A DNA stretch of 64,000 bases from Nelumbo lutea (Eukaryota > Streptophyta > Magnoliopsida > Proteales > Nelumbonaceae). The stretch lies in contig JAKGHH010000004.1 in the NCBI GenBank assembly GCA_022828595.1, positions 51,510,922 to 51,574,921 on the forward strand. The letters run 5' to 3'. Position 1 is the stretch's first letter. Each line of letters begins with the position of its first letter. Below, one piece after another: positions 33,525-44,969 of the stretch. A program made the translations under genes and the position numbers. The notes below the pieces were generated by a model. It did not search any database. It was not told where the DNA came from and worked only from the letters and a program-made list of their open reading frames with translations.

Positions 33525-33903
33525 ATGACTATCATCAAGGGCCCGATCAATCAACCAACCATTGTTGGCAGTTGAATTTTGTGATTCAAGATTTGATTGA
33601 TGTTAACATTATTACTTATTAGGACCTTGTCCAAATGCAACATTTTACAAAAGTCAACTAGAGCCCAATACCCTATTTGAGAGTAGAACTTGACACTTCT
33701 ATTAATTTATTGGGTGAAGGAATGACTTTTTATGATCATAACATTCTTGTTTTTTTTTTAATCCCAAAATTTACTCCTGGTGGAGGGGTGGCTACAAAAA
33801 TTTTATTAATAGTGAAGAAAAAAGCCTATGAGGAGGGACGTAAATACCTTACCCCTTTGAAAAGCTATACAAGATGGGAACAACTCATAAATTTTATATA
33901 AAT
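33525..33903 (+). pseudogene. TAT gag/pol, third fragment
   Basis: The first codons read YHQGPDQSTNHCWQLNFVIQDLID, completing the Cys-His motif begun at about 29915 (HCDY). This shows that the 61-bp-repeat element sits inside that motif. Downstream the frame has stops near 33620 and 33660 and no clear domain; a 74-residue ORF at 33677-33901 is probably degraded element sequence. Confidence 0.65.
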
Positions 33904-34590
33904 TGGAGGTCCGAGACCTATACTCATAAAAAAGTAAGAAAACTAAGAAAAGAAATATAAGGAAAACTAGTTTTATCAACATTCAAAACGGGAGAAATTT
34001 GAGAGGGTAAACTATCCACATAATAAAAAAATCAAGGCATTCTTATTATTCCCGTTGGAGCTCTTCTAGTGGCTCATCCCCTTAGAACAAGTCATCAGCC
34101 AATTGGACCTCACAACCTTAACCAAAGCATAATATTAATTCTTCACCAACTCTCAGAGGAGGTAGTCATTATAAAGGGAGAAATTTGATGTCACCGCAAC
34201 CTCGACCGAGTATAGACAACAATTCTAATTTTGATCCACTTCTAGGGATTAAAAACCTATCCTTCGTACAGATCATAGAATGTGTTACTGAAAGTCCATC
34301 TAAGAAGGATGTTTCTGTGTTCACTTTAGATGTTTAACCAGGAGCTGATAATAATTTAACTATTTGCCCAACTATTTTAGATGTCAACTCTGATACTAAG
34401 GCACCTTCATTGCTTTGATTATAACTTCTAGAGTAGGGGATCAATGCTCTCTACCCTACTTCCACATTAATCGAGAGCATATTTTTTCCCATGTACATAT
34501 TCATTATCCCTTTTATGTTTCCATGTCATTCAAATACACACATGGAACTACGCTCAGCTTAATCCCATTCAAAGGAGTACACAGAATACC
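33904..34590. other. Degraded transposon-like sequence
   Basis: It probably continues the TAT element, but no motif can be named. Only short broken ORFs are present on the plus strand. Confidence 0.35.
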
Positions 34591-34839
34591 CATTTCATAG
34601 GTGTTAACACCTGATTTTTGCTCAATCCACTACCGGAACCACCAATTTAATCCAAACACCCAATCGGACCCTTTCAACCTCTCTAAAACACCAAAAAAAC
34701 CAAAAATCCCGAATTTCACCCAAGAGCCCTCAAATCCACCATTAAATCTACCTGATACCTATCTGATGGTCCTGATCAACCCTCACTTACATCTAAACCA
34801 TTAGATCACACACAACCATCAGACCCAAGACCTCCCAAA

Positions 34840-35485
34840 ACACCCACCCATGAAATTTCAGCTCAAGATTCCTCAACTTACCCTTTCATGAAGCAAAGAT
34901 TCCATTCCAATTGATCTTGTTGACCTAAACACTTAGAACCTAGATTCCCTTGATCTTGATACATACTAATCGATCAAACAACACCATTAAACTCTGAAAA
35001 CATCAAAACACCTGCCCATAAAGTTTGAACCCTAGATTCCCCCATTTGCCCGTCTGTCAAACAAAGATTCCATTCTAAAAAATCTCGTTGAGCCAAATTC
35101 CTATGATCTTGGCCCCCAAGACAAATCAGACCTTACCATCAACTCCTAGACACCTTCAAATACCCACCTGTGAAATTTCAGCCCAAAACACCCCCATTTA
35201 CCCTTAATCATCGCAAGATTCCATTCAAGGCTCTAGATTAACCGATTTCCAAATCTGCCAAATCTGGACTCATCTAAACCAATCTAGCCTTACCAATCAC
35301 CTCAGACTACCCAAAAATCCTACCCTGTGAAATTTCATCCAAAACAAACCTTGTTTGCCCCTCGATTTCATAAAGATTCATTTTCGATCCCTTAGATTAA
35401 CCAAATCAAGCCCTTGCCAAATCTTCCCGATCTAGGACCATTTGGCCCAACCTGACCCCACCCTATGAAATTTCAGCCATGAAGT
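34840..35485 (+). repeat. Degenerate tandem repeat, unit about 140-170 bp, four to five copies
   Basis: Each unit begins near CCCACCTGTGAAATTTCAGCCC, then CCCCATTTACCC, then AAGATTCCATTC. Unit starts fall near 34842, 35010, 35161, 35321 and 35459. Spacing and sequence vary, so it is old. No coding capacity. Confidence 0.7.
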
Positions 35486-35999
35486 GAACTATGGGTTTTT
35501 TTTGACATTCACAATAGGTCTAACCTCTTCCATTAATAAAATACTAGTTTTTCCAATGCTTTTCTTTGTCATCTGCTTTTTGTTAAAGTGCTTATTCATG
35601 ATTGAACAATAAGTCCTATTGGGTTTTATTACCTTTGGAAGAAGATTAAGATTCTTTTTCTTATGAAAGATGCATAATTAAAATCAGATAATTGTGAATT
35701 TGCAATAAGCTATAAAGGCATGTCTTTGTGAAAAGCTAATTGACAATCATTGACTCACATCTGGAAACATTCTTACCCAATGAATAAAAACACGGGTGCC
35801 CACTCTTATCCACCTCATTGGAAGGTAAACTACAACTTTAAATTCTCTTTTATTTTTGTTGTTCATTAAGTTTGTATTGTTTTTTTTTCTGTAGAAACCA
35901 ACCTCAATAGTAGTTGTATGGGTATTTTGGACATTTTCATGCATCTTTTTTAGAGGACCCTAACAAAGGGGATCTATTTGTAGCTATGTCAGAAAGTTC
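35486..35999. other. Non-coding DNA between the repeat and copia copy A
   Basis: AT-rich, with no recognisable gene or repeat ends. It flanks the truncated end of copia copy A. Confidence 0.45.
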
Positions 36000-37417
36000 A
36001 TGGGAGATGATTGCAATTACCAAACTTTAGGGGAGGTTTTAGCATAAAAAAACATCTGAATTCTTTTGCAATGGAAATAACCATATAAGCATAAACAAAT
36101 AACACATAAAATTGAAATCCTTTATTAGATAGTATTGGGGATGGTTCACAAACATTAGAGTATACCAAATCAAAAGGACCATTAACAACTATAGAAGACA
36201 GGGGGTAGAGATAACCTATGTCTCTTGCCCATTTGACAAGGCTCACACACTATGACCAAACTAACCAACATAAGGTAAACCATACTTTGTCACAACTTGC
36301 TTCACAACACATTGAGTAGGGTGTCTATGATGCTTATACCAATATTTAATAGGGACACGTTCACCAAGCAGAGATGAAGGCGATTTATTGAAAGTAGAAG
36401 GCTGACTAGGCGAAGATACACTCCCCAAAAACCAATAAATGTTGTCTTTACTAAGTTCTTGTAGCATTGTTTCCCCATATAATCCTTCACAAGAAAATAA
36501 TCACTATGAAATTTGAAGTACATATTATTGTCATGAGCAAATTTATTAACAGATAATAAATTCATTGATAATTCAGGAACATGAAAGATATCATTCAAAT
36601 TAAATTGATGGGAAGTAGGTTTAATAACAGATGAACCAACATGGCTGATATGCAAACTTGACCCATTTCTGACCAATTCTGAAGATTGTCTGCATCCAAG
36701 GTGATATGGTGTGTTTCCTCGCTATTAAGATACCAAGTGAGGTTAAAAGAGGATGATGCACCATTGTGATACACAATGGGTTCAACTTCTTTATTGTTAA
36801 AACTTAAATCATATTTGTGGCAACATTTTGTTGCTCCATACCCAAGTTTATTACCAAACTGGCATACAATGTTGTTGTCATGACCCCTACCTCCATTACT
36901 GAAGGATGCCTAAAATATTATCAACCTCAAAGTCCTCTAATAATAATAGAAGTCAATAGCTGATTCATACTTTATTTGAAGCACAACAAGTATATAAAAA
37001 ATCATATCACTGGAAGGTATTGGTTTAGCCTTTCAAACATATTTAGATATGGACAAACCTCTTTTCTTGAGACTCTGTAGCTATCTCCCAAGTTGAAGCA
37101 ATCTAGAGCGTGAATAGTTTGCAAAAGACTTGGATGGCGCTCTCCACACTTCACAAGAGTAATGATATCTTGTGACTTATGTGGAAACACTTTCATTGAG
37201 GGAAGCAATGATCTAAGAGAGCGCCTATTGATGGGGAGAAACTGGGCCTTCCATGCAACATAGCTATCACCATTAAGTTTGATGGGGAGAAAGTGTGTTA
37301 TGTTAGAGATTTTAATGGTGGAGGAAAGGGTAGTCAAGGCATTGGAGGTTGTAGAAAGTGAGGGAGAAGAAGTAGATGTGCTATTGTTGGCCAAGGTATG
37401 GCTCTGATACCATAAAA
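36000..37417 (-). pseudogene. Copia copy A: gag, protease and start of integrase, truncated
   Basis: Read on the minus strand from the shared LTR: gag (37394-37002, with NITHFLPIKLNGDSYVAWKAQFLPI), a decayed zinc knuckle near 36840, a protease/pre-integrase region (about 36676-36302, with HISHVGSS and NDIFHVPELSMNLLSVNKFAHDN), then an integrase start with GPFDLVYSNVCEPSP and SNKGFQFYVLFVYAY (36246-36050), ending near 36000. In the integrase block the usual Asp residues are replaced (YSNV for HSDV, VYAY for VDDY). The rest of pol and a far LTR are missing. The lineage looks Ale/Retrofit-like from gag and the short LTR. Confidence 0.8.
37401..37412 (-). other. Primer-binding site of copia copy A
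   Basis: On the minus strand TGGTATCAGAGC lies five bases after the LTR end, the standard initiator-Met PBS. The copy B equivalent near 42250-42261 is mutated. Confidence 0.88.
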
Positions 37418-37644
37418 TGTTTTAGATATAATAAAATAAATAGAAAGAAATATGAAGAACTAGAAAGAAGTAGAAAGAAGAAGAAAGAAGAGATGTATGA
37501 AAAGAACTAAACTGGTTAACTATAGCATTGGTGCCTAGGACTATTTATAATTACAGATTTAGACTTCTAATAGGATACAAACACTAGACTTGTCTAGGCT
37601 TATTTCAAAATAAGACTCTCGATAGAGTCCTTATCTCCAATACA
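37418..37644 (-). repeat. LTR shared by copia copies A and B
   Basis: It starts TGTATTGGAGATAAGG (minus strand, at 37644) and ends AAACA (37418), 227 bp. It has a purine tract AAGGGGG immediately upstream (37645-37652) and a PBS immediately downstream (37401-37412). So it is both the 3' LTR of copy B and the 5' LTR of copy A. Confidence 0.85.
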
Positions 37645-37949
37645 CCCCCTTAAACTCAATGATTTGGCCGTAATGTTGAGTTTGGCTTTGAGAGAGAGAA
37701 ATTGGGGTTGTGGTAATCATTTGGTGAAGATATTGGCCAACTGGTCGCAAGAGGAGATATATCAAACTAAGAGAGATCCATTTGTAACCCGATCTTGAAT
37801 AAAATGGTAGTCCACCTCAACATGTTTGGTTCTAGCATGATACACCAGGTTGGCTCATCGCTATATTATCACACCATGAGACTAGGAGAGAAGGCATCTA
37901 AACTCAAGTAGGAGAGAAGGCATCTAAACTCAGGTAGGAGAGATTGAAG

Positions 37950-38841
37950 CCAAATGACTTCAGTAGTAAGATTAATAAGAGCTCAGAATTTGGCTTTAGT
38001 ACTTGAACGAGCAATACTGAGTTGTTTGTGGGCTCTCCAAGAGACTAATTTGGAACCAAGAAAAACTACAAGGCATCCGGTAAAGTTCCTATCATCTTGG
38101 CACCCAACCCAGTTGGCATCACAATAACCATTGATAATAGAGAAAGAATCAACATGAAAAATCAGTGTATCACTAATTATTCCCTTTTAGTTCCTTAATA
38201 TTCATTTGAAAAATTCCCAATGGGCATCTATTGGATTCTAAAGAAACTAGAAGTCCTTGTTAACACTAAAAGCATTATTTGGTCTAGTAGTGGTAGCATA
38301 TTGGAGAGAACCAACAATGCTACAACATTAAGTGGGATCTTCAAGAGGAGTACTGTCATACTTAAAGAGAGATAGAGAAGTTTGACGGTATGGGAGTGGA
38401 GACTAGTTTGCATCCTTCCATCTTGCAAGGATGCAAAACATCCTAAGTATACTTTTGCTATGAAAGCTGAAGTCCTGTAGAAGTGAGTTCAACTTCAATG
38501 CCCAAAAAATAGTGAAGAATGCCAAGGTTTTTGATGGCAAAGATAGTGGCAAGTTGTGAGATGAAGTGAGAAATAGCATCAACATTGTTTCTTGTGACTA
38601 GTAAATCATCCACATAGATAAGAGCATACAAGGAGATGTTGTTAGTAGGAAAAATGAAAAGAGAGGAATTGGATTTTGTAGCTTTAAATCCCATGTTGTG
38701 AAGGCAGGAACTTAATTTTGAGAACTAAGCCCGAGGAGCTTGTTTGAGTGCATATAATGCCTTCTTGAGTTTGCAAACATAATTAGGGAATTAAGGGTCC
38801 TCGAAACCCTGAGGCTGTCTCATATACACATCTTCAGATAA
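37950..38841 (-). pseudogene. Copia copy B RT (second half) and RNase H
   Basis: RT motifs: SEDVYMRQPQGFEDP at the insertion edge (38841-38800), LKKALYALKQAPRA, MGFKATKSNSSLFI and the catalytic LIYVDDLLVT (about 38620), then NLGILHYFLGIEV. RNase H parts (SLQYATTTRPN, SIINGYCDANWVGCQDDRNFTGC) follow to about 37970 in shifting frames. Confidence 0.82.
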
Positions 38842-38846
38842 CTCAC
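38842..38846. repeat. Left TSD CTCAC of the solo LTR
   Basis: CTCAC precedes TATTAGATAG at 38847 and recurs at 40563-40567 directly after the LTR end CTTCAAACA. Confidence 0.88.
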
Positions 38847-40562
38847 TATTAGATAGTGTAGGCCTTTCGCTCCAATCAATTGATGTATATAAATCATTAT
38901 CAGTGAATGAATAAAGTATATTATTGTTTCATGTTCTAATCAGTATGTTTTCTGTGAATTACTCCTTAAACTAGACACTTATGATATTCATGTTAGTTAA
39001 AAATGTTTTCAACTGCTAGTGTTAGACATCAAGCACAACCAGTGAGTGTTTAGAAGAAACATTTAACCCAGACCAATTTCTAATTATGCCTTGGACCTTG
39101 GTGATAGATGGGCAAAACTAGAAAGTTGCACTTAACCCCAAATGGTAATGATACTACACTGGGTATTGGATTGAATTGTCTTTGATATGCCAACAAGTGA
39201 CTCAGGGGTCAAATACCTGGGCATGTTGGGATAATTTGGAAAATTACCTAAGTGGGTGATCATAGTGATATTATCGATCCCTTTGTTAGACAAAATGAAT
39301 ATCAAGCTTACACTCTTTGTGATAGAAACCTAAATTGGTAGTAATGGATTTCAATTGTATTTGAAATTTAATTTGCAAAATGTATTTATAAGTTATATTA
39401 CCATTTTATGAAAAAGGTTTGCATAAGGTTTTAATCCCGGGATTCATCCGAACAGAGAGTGTGACATTGAATTTTGCATTCAGGGAAGATGTCATTCTTT
39501 GTGGGCAATGTTCTAATGATTATGGGCCTAGAGATTAGTTGTAAGAGACCATTACAAGGATGATTACTTAAAGGGATTTATCTTACATAAGTTCATTATC
39601 CTTAGGTCTTCATAGGGTGTTTGGATCCAATGACCATTTAGGTGTAAAGTTGGGCCCAAACTATGCCCAAGTTGATTGGGTCAGGGGTTCACTACCCTAA
39701 GTAGTGAATTCTCGGAGTAACATCTTTTAGAAGTAGGGCCAAACCCCTATGGACTTATGTGAGACCTTTGTGAGTCTCACACCATACAATATTTAGGCCC
39801 AAAATGGCCAAGCAACAACTTGAGATGTGAACCATTAAAGAAAATGGGCCTAGGTCCCTTTACTAATATGGTTAGTTAAGTGATCAAGTTGTCATGTGAC
39901 TTGAATTGAAACTGAGCATGGATTTGGGTATGGAGCACCTATCATTTTAAGAGGATAATGCTTATCAGTTAAAGATAGAGTACTAATCCAAATTTGATTT
40001 GGATCAGCTCCTAATTAGATTAAGAGAGTGCTCCATATAAAAGAGAAAGAGGGGAGGTTCCAATTGAACAAATTCTCTCCACTCTCTTGCTCTCTTTTCT
40101 TCTTGCTTGTCTCCTAGAAACCCTAATTCGACCTAGCTTTGATAAGGGTTGTTTTCTATTAGTCCTCCATTGTCTTTTCACAAGAAAAATATTAGGGCAC
40201 ATTTGGTTCACATACCCTCTTTGATCCAAGAAAGTTGGAGACCAGATTTTGTTGAAACGGTGTTGCTGAATAGGCTTTACATACACACTATGCCATCTCC
40301 AGTGGGAGGTTGATTTTGGGACTAATATTGGGCATGAACTACCATTCTGGGAGTTACACATTGTGGTCTCTGTATCAGGTACGGTTAGCTTTAATTTGGG
40401 TTTCAAATCTGATTCGGTTCAATGCATGATCAAACAAGAAATTTCAGATTTCAAAATAATTAGGAAATTGTTTCTCGGGTTGGGTTAGAAAATTTTTGAA
40501 AATTCGGCCAACCATTAAGCCTGGTTTGGCCATGTCAAATTTGATTTCTAACCCTTCAAACA
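38847..40562 (+). mobile_element. Solo LTR (1716 bp) of the copia family seen at 393-2321
   Basis: It begins TATTAGATAG (TGTTAGACAG in the relative), ends CAAACA, has a TATA box at 40036-40043 and is flanked by perfect 5-bp TSDs. No internal domain is present, so the body was removed by LTR-LTR recombination. It splits copy B's RT gene; taking out the LTR and one TSD makes the RT frame continuous. Confidence 0.9.
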
Positions 40563-40567
40563 CTCAC
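40563..40567. repeat. Right TSD CTCAC of the solo LTR
   Basis: Identical to 38842-38846. Confidence 0.88.
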
Positions 40568-41216
40568 CATGCAAGAAGGTATTATTCACTTCCAATTGGC
40601 GTATGGGCAAGTTATTAGAGACAATAGTGCTAAGAATAGTCCTTATAGTAGCAGGTTTCACGACGGGACTGAAAGTATCACCAACGTCAATACTGGGCTA
40701 CTGAGTGAAAACCTATACTACAAGTTGGGCTTTGTAACTTTGAAGGCTACCATCCACATTTTGTTTAATTTTATATATTCATTTGTAGCCAATAATGTTC
40801 ATATTACTAGTATAGGGAAACAATGTCCATGTGCCATTCTTCATGAGAGCATTAAATTCTTCCCACATGGCCTGATGCCATCCAACATGCTTCTTAGCTT
40901 GTGAGGAGCAAGATGACTCAGGTAAAACATTTGAATACTAAGAGATCAATACCCCCGTCAAGGGGTGTTTAGTAGCCAACAAGGATGAGCCTTACATTTG
41001 GGACCTAGTAACCATGGGGTGAGACCAAATTGAGTTAGGTATATGTGTCATCGTTCTCATAATGGATTCGATACTTCTCATCTTGGGTGCAATAGGAGGC
41101 AAAGAAGATGGTGATGGTGAAGGTGGGTATGAGGGAGGAATAGGTGAAGGTGATGTTGGTGTTGCAACCTCAACTAAGGAAGAAGAGGTTGTGAGTGGTA
41201 GATGGCCCCTAAACAT
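40568..41216 (-). pseudogene. Copia copy B integrase-RT linker and RT first half
   Basis: The 41216-40992 frame is Pro/Ser-rich (SPSPIPPSYPPSPSPSSLPP) and ends HPMVTRSQM, the linker found just before the copia RT. Decayed RT fingers follow in changing frames and end with the LHG motif at the solo-LTR edge (40568). Confidence 0.78.
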
Positions 41217-41599
41217 CTAAATAAATCAATTCTAATGGTGCTAATGAATGAAGATGACTAGTAGTATATGGAAGATGATGACAAAACTGAAAGTTGCCAT
41301 TAACAGAAGGAAGACCAACGGAATTAAGAATTTGCTTTAAAATCTTCAAAGTTGGATGCCCCAAACAAAGATTTCATGAGTCAACAGAAGCATTAGTAAC
41401 AAAAGGTAAAGGAGATGATGCATCCATATGTGAAAGTTGATAGAGTCCATTTTTATTGGGCTGAAAGTTGTTTCTTTGAGGAAAGCCATTTGGGGACGGG
41501 GTCTGATGCCTATATTACTCACCTGTTGTTATTTGTTAGCTACATTAACACTCGGACTAGACTAATCAATTATAGAATGCTGTTGTGAAAGCCATGACT

Positions 41600-42250
41600 C
41601 ATGATTCAACAATTGTCCATATAAATCAGATAGTGTAGCAAAGGCAAAATTAGATTTAGTAGTGAAAATGGTGATCAAAAATCATAATCTGAACCTAAAC
41701 CACTAGGAATACTGAGAAGAAGATCTTTGTTGTGTACAGGCTCAGAAGTAGCTACCAGTTGTTCTACTATAGTTTTCACCTTCTCTATGTATTCGGTGAT
41801 AATCAAGCTTCCCTTCTTTAGTGACATAGTTGCATTCGTAACTGAAGCAACCGGGACAGTGAGGAAGATGCATAGACTTCTCGTGAGCTTTTTAAGCCAA
41901 CCTCCTTTCCAATAATGCCTTCGATGAGTGAGGAGATGATCCAACTCATTATGAGTTGATCGAGTCTAGCCCATGCTGAATATTCTGGGTGCGGCACTTA
42001 TTAACCATTGGTTGTGACTTCTTTAGGCAGGCATGTAGAGAACCATCAACAATCCCATCGAATCTCATGAGTTCTGAATATGGGTAAAAGCTAGGCATTC
42101 CAAGCAACATAGTTGTCGTCATTAAGTTTGATGGGGAGAAAGTGTGTTATGTTGGAGACATTAATGGTGGAGGAAACGGCAGTCAAGGCATTGGAGGTTG
42201 TAGAAGGTGAGGGAGAAGAAGCAAATGTGCTAGTGTTGGCCAAGGTATGG
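41600..42250 (-). pseudogene. Copia copy B gag
   Basis: It opens with codons for ANTSTFASSPSPSTTSNALT, near-identical to copy A's gag start, then NITHFLPIKLND. After frameshifts it continues in 41944-41675 with MDHLLTHRRHYWKGGWLKKLTR and GSLIITEYIEKVKTIVEQLVA, a UBN2-type gag block. In both copies the codon at the gag start position is TTG, not ATG. Confidence 0.78.
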
Positions 42251-42266
42251 CTCTAATCCCATAAAA

Positions 42267-42553
42267 CGTTTTAGATATAATAAAGTAAACAGAAAGAAAT
42301 AGGAAGAACTAGAAAGAAGAAGAAAGAAGAGATGTATGAGAAGAACTGAGATGGTTGAGTATAGCATTAGTGTCTAGGCTTATTTATAATTATAGAGGTT
42401 ATACTTCTAGTAGGATACAAACATCAGACTGACTTGTAGATAGATACAAATATCAGTCTTGTAGATGGACTAGGATTATCATCATGTTTTATCCTATATC
42501 CTATTATATTTCGAAGTAGAACTCTCAATACAATAGATTCATTATCTCCGACA
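42267..42553 (-). repeat. 5' LTR of copia copy B
   Basis: 287 bp; ends near 42553 (TGTCGGAGATAATG on the minus strand) and 42267 (terminal CA changed to CG). It contains TAGATAGATACAAATATCAG-type duplicated sequence not in the 37.4-kb LTR. Confidence 0.8.
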
Positions 42554-42572
42554 GCTCTCTTGTATAGACTAA

Positions 42573-42827
42573 GGGTCCGTTTGGTTCTTAGTTAGAATCA
42601 GAATCAGAATACTCTATTCCCATACTTCATTTGGTTCAGATAGGAATAAAATGGGAATTGAAATCAATTGGAATGGGATTTCATTCCCAAGGGAGGGCGA
42701 GGGGAAAACCACTCCACCAAGAATGGGAATGTGATTCCAATTCCACCCAACAAAACAGTTGGAACTGAAAATGAACCATATTGTGATTCTGATTCCAGAC
42801 CCCTATTCCCGTAAATCAAATGGGCCC
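42573..42827. mobile_element. Tourist-like (PIF/Harbinger) MITE
   Basis: Ends GGGTCCGTTTGGTT and AATCAAATGGGCCC are imperfect inverted repeats, flanked on both sides by TAA (42570-42572, 42828-42830), the 3-bp TSD of this superfamily. Internal sequence is dominated by GGAATGGGAATT-type repeats, with no ORF. Confidence 0.85.
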
Positions 42828-42830
42828 TAA

Positions 42831-43186
42831 TTTTATTTGACAATGATTAATAAAAATTAAAGATGGTCACCCCTCCACCTGACTAAATTTTGGTGCAAGA
42901 TTAATTAGGATTTGGGGACTAAAATATACCCTTCATATTTAAGACTCCCTATACGTTGATCTTGAAAACAACCTTCCTTATGTTTCAAATAAATATGTAA
43001 GCACAATCACTTTTGATAGGCGAAAAAGCTTATCAAATAATGTTTTAAATTCCCATGCATGGAAAATTTTGTTAAAATGAAGATTTATAGAATTAACTTC
43101 CCAAATGGTAATTCACTTTATTTAAGTGAATTTCATTATTCACTGAATGGACTGAATAACAAAGACCAAAAGTTGGAGTTGAATTT
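42831..43186. other. Non-coding spacer
   Basis: AT-rich, with no gene or repeat recognised. It abuts the truncated LTR at 43187. Confidence 0.5.
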
Positions 43187-43690
43187 AAAGGGCAGGCACG
43201 CCTGATTGGTACGGTCAAGGGACGCCTCCGCCTACTGAGAGACGTGGGGTCAGACTGTCGAAAGGACAGGGACTGCGTCGCCAATCAAGGGATGTAGCAT
43301 AGTCTAATTGGTACGGTCTGTTAGACAGAAGCTTCCTGAGAAACGCTCGCGTTGCTCACTTGCAAGCTATTTTGTAGCGAGCTTAGGAATACTTCAGGGC
43401 TACCCTTATTAGAATTGGTCTCTGCAATGACTTATCTGCTAAGGGGCTTGAGCGAGCTGGTTTCTCTAGCTCATGAGCTAAGGTAGCCTCATAATATCCC
43501 CTTCAGGGTAGCTCGGGGAACCCGGAGCTCGTGTTGTAGCGAGGTCCTTCTTTAGCGAGCTATGATATAACAAGCTGCTTTATAGGCATGTTACTTAGTC
43601 GTTACCAAACTATGATGCTGAGTTGTTGCTCGTGCTGAGTTAGGTTCACGTGTCATCGTTTTGTAGGTCGGGCCAAATCCTCCTCCATCA
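43187..43690 (-). repeat. 3' LTR of the TAT element, truncated
   Basis: It starts TGATGGAGGA (minus strand, 43690) and matches 51160-51640 over about 500 bp, then stops at about 43187. The half corresponding to 50735-51160 is absent. Confidence 0.85.
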
Positions 43691-43704
43691 ATTGCCCCCT
43701 ACTC
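43691..43704 (-). other. Polypurine tract of the TAT element
   Basis: The minus strand reads GAGTAGGGGGCAAT directly before the LTR start. Confidence 0.8.
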
Positions 43705-44013
43705 CTCGAGCTGAGAGCGTTGCCTTAGCGCGAGGAGTTCATGGAGTATGATGGACTGATTTGACCAAAATTCAAACTTGATTGACTACTCACAATAAAT
43801 GCGTTCGCGGGAATCAGGAGATTTTATGACTTTTTGAATTCCGAAAACGTGATAAAGTGGCTCTTAACTCCGGATGTCGTGCAGCCGTCATTACCTCAAT
43901 AATGGGAGACGTGCAACCAATCGCCTTTTGGTTTTCAGAAGGCATGCAGTCAGCACACCTGTGAACTGTCGGCTCTGCCTTAATCTAGGCCATTGATTCG
44001 GAGGCGTGGAGGC

Positions 44014-44021
44014 TATAAATA
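44014..44021 (+). promoter_or_regulatory. TATA box upstream of the antisense gene
   Basis: TATAAATA lies on the plus strand about 38 bases before the ATG at 44059. It suggests that the gene opposite to gag-pol has its own promoter. Confidence 0.5.
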
Positions 44022-44058
44022 GAAGGGCCCTCTGGGTCTCATTTTCCCCCATGCCATC

Positions 44059-44948
44059 TTGTTGTCTTCGGATTCTGAGGTCGTGGATCTGTCAAGTCTA
44101 CTTGAGTTCCTCAGTTCACTTCGTCTCATCCCTTTCAGTGAGTGTCGATCACTATCAGGCATGTTTGGGTACCCGTACCACACTCGTCATCAGGGCGGTG
44201 ACCAGGATGATGATGCTCCCTCAAACTCGGGGGGAGCTTGGGAACGGGCCCCGAGGGCCCGAGAGACCGGTGACAGAGCCTCCACCTCCCGAGGAAGGGA
44301 GGCCGATACTTTTGGCCCTTCCTCCATGACAGAGGGGAGACTTAGGTCTCTAATTAGCTATTTCCACCTTCCCAGGGACCTCATCTACTGCCTTCCCACC
44401 GGTAATTTTCTGTGGGAGCGTGGTCCCAATGAGATAGTTATCTACCAAGAGCAGCATGAGGCTAGCCTGCGTCTCCCCCTGCACCCCTTGATAGTGGAAG
44501 TGCTAAACCACTTTAATGTCACCATCGATCAGCTTCATCCCAATGCCATTCGGAACATGGTAGGGACTATATCCTTGTGTTGTGAATACTGTCTTCCCTT
44601 GAACTTTGACATTTTTTTGCTATCCTCTATATAAAGAATGCCACTCCTGAGGCTCCACCGAAGAGGCGTCCCTACTACTTCTCTCCCCACTGTAGCTACA
44701 AGCTCTTATACGAGCTTCTGAATAAAATTTCCGCCTGGAAGTGGGATTATTTTTTGGTCCGCAACCCTGAGCGGTGGCCCTTCCCTACTTCTTGGAGGGG
44801 CGCCATCTCGAACTCCAGGGTCGAGCTGGACCCTGACACTCAAAAAATGATGCTGTCTTGGGCATCAGTTGGCTTCCTCTGTTCGGATTACTTGACCGAG
44901 GAGAAGCTCATGCAGGCCGGCCTGAGCCCGGGTAGGTTGCCTCTTTAG
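44059..44948 (+). pseudogene. Antisense accessory gene, part 1: 'plant transposon protein' domain
   Basis: The 44059-44634 frame encodes a Ser/Arg-rich lead and then the block LRSLISYFHLPRDLIYCLP ... ASLRLPLHPLIVEVLNHFNVTIDQLHPNAIRNM, which matches the general pattern of the uncharacterised plant transposon-associated proteins. After a change of frame near 44605-44635 (beside a T7 run) the domain continues with PPKRRPYYFSPHCSYKLLYELLNKISAWKWDYFLVRNPERWPFPTSWRG (44650-44800) to EEKLMQAGLSPG. A donor-like GTAGG follows at about 44932. The function of this domain is unknown to me. The frame change could be a mutation or an unrecognised intron. Confidence 0.7.
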
Positions 44949-44969
44949 GTCACGTAGTACCTTGTCACA

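Larger units (their letters stand above)
37645..42553 (-). mobile_element. Copia copy B (Ale/Retrofit-like), interrupted by a solo LTR
   Basis: On the minus strand: LTR 42553-42267, mutated PBS, gag, integrase remnants, RT, RNase H, purine tract, LTR 37644-37418. Most of the integrase is gone: only about 1.3 kb separates gag from RT. Stops and frameshifts are frequent. Its LTR resembles the 37.4-kb LTR over its whole length, but carries an insertion of about 60 bp. Confidence 0.82.
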
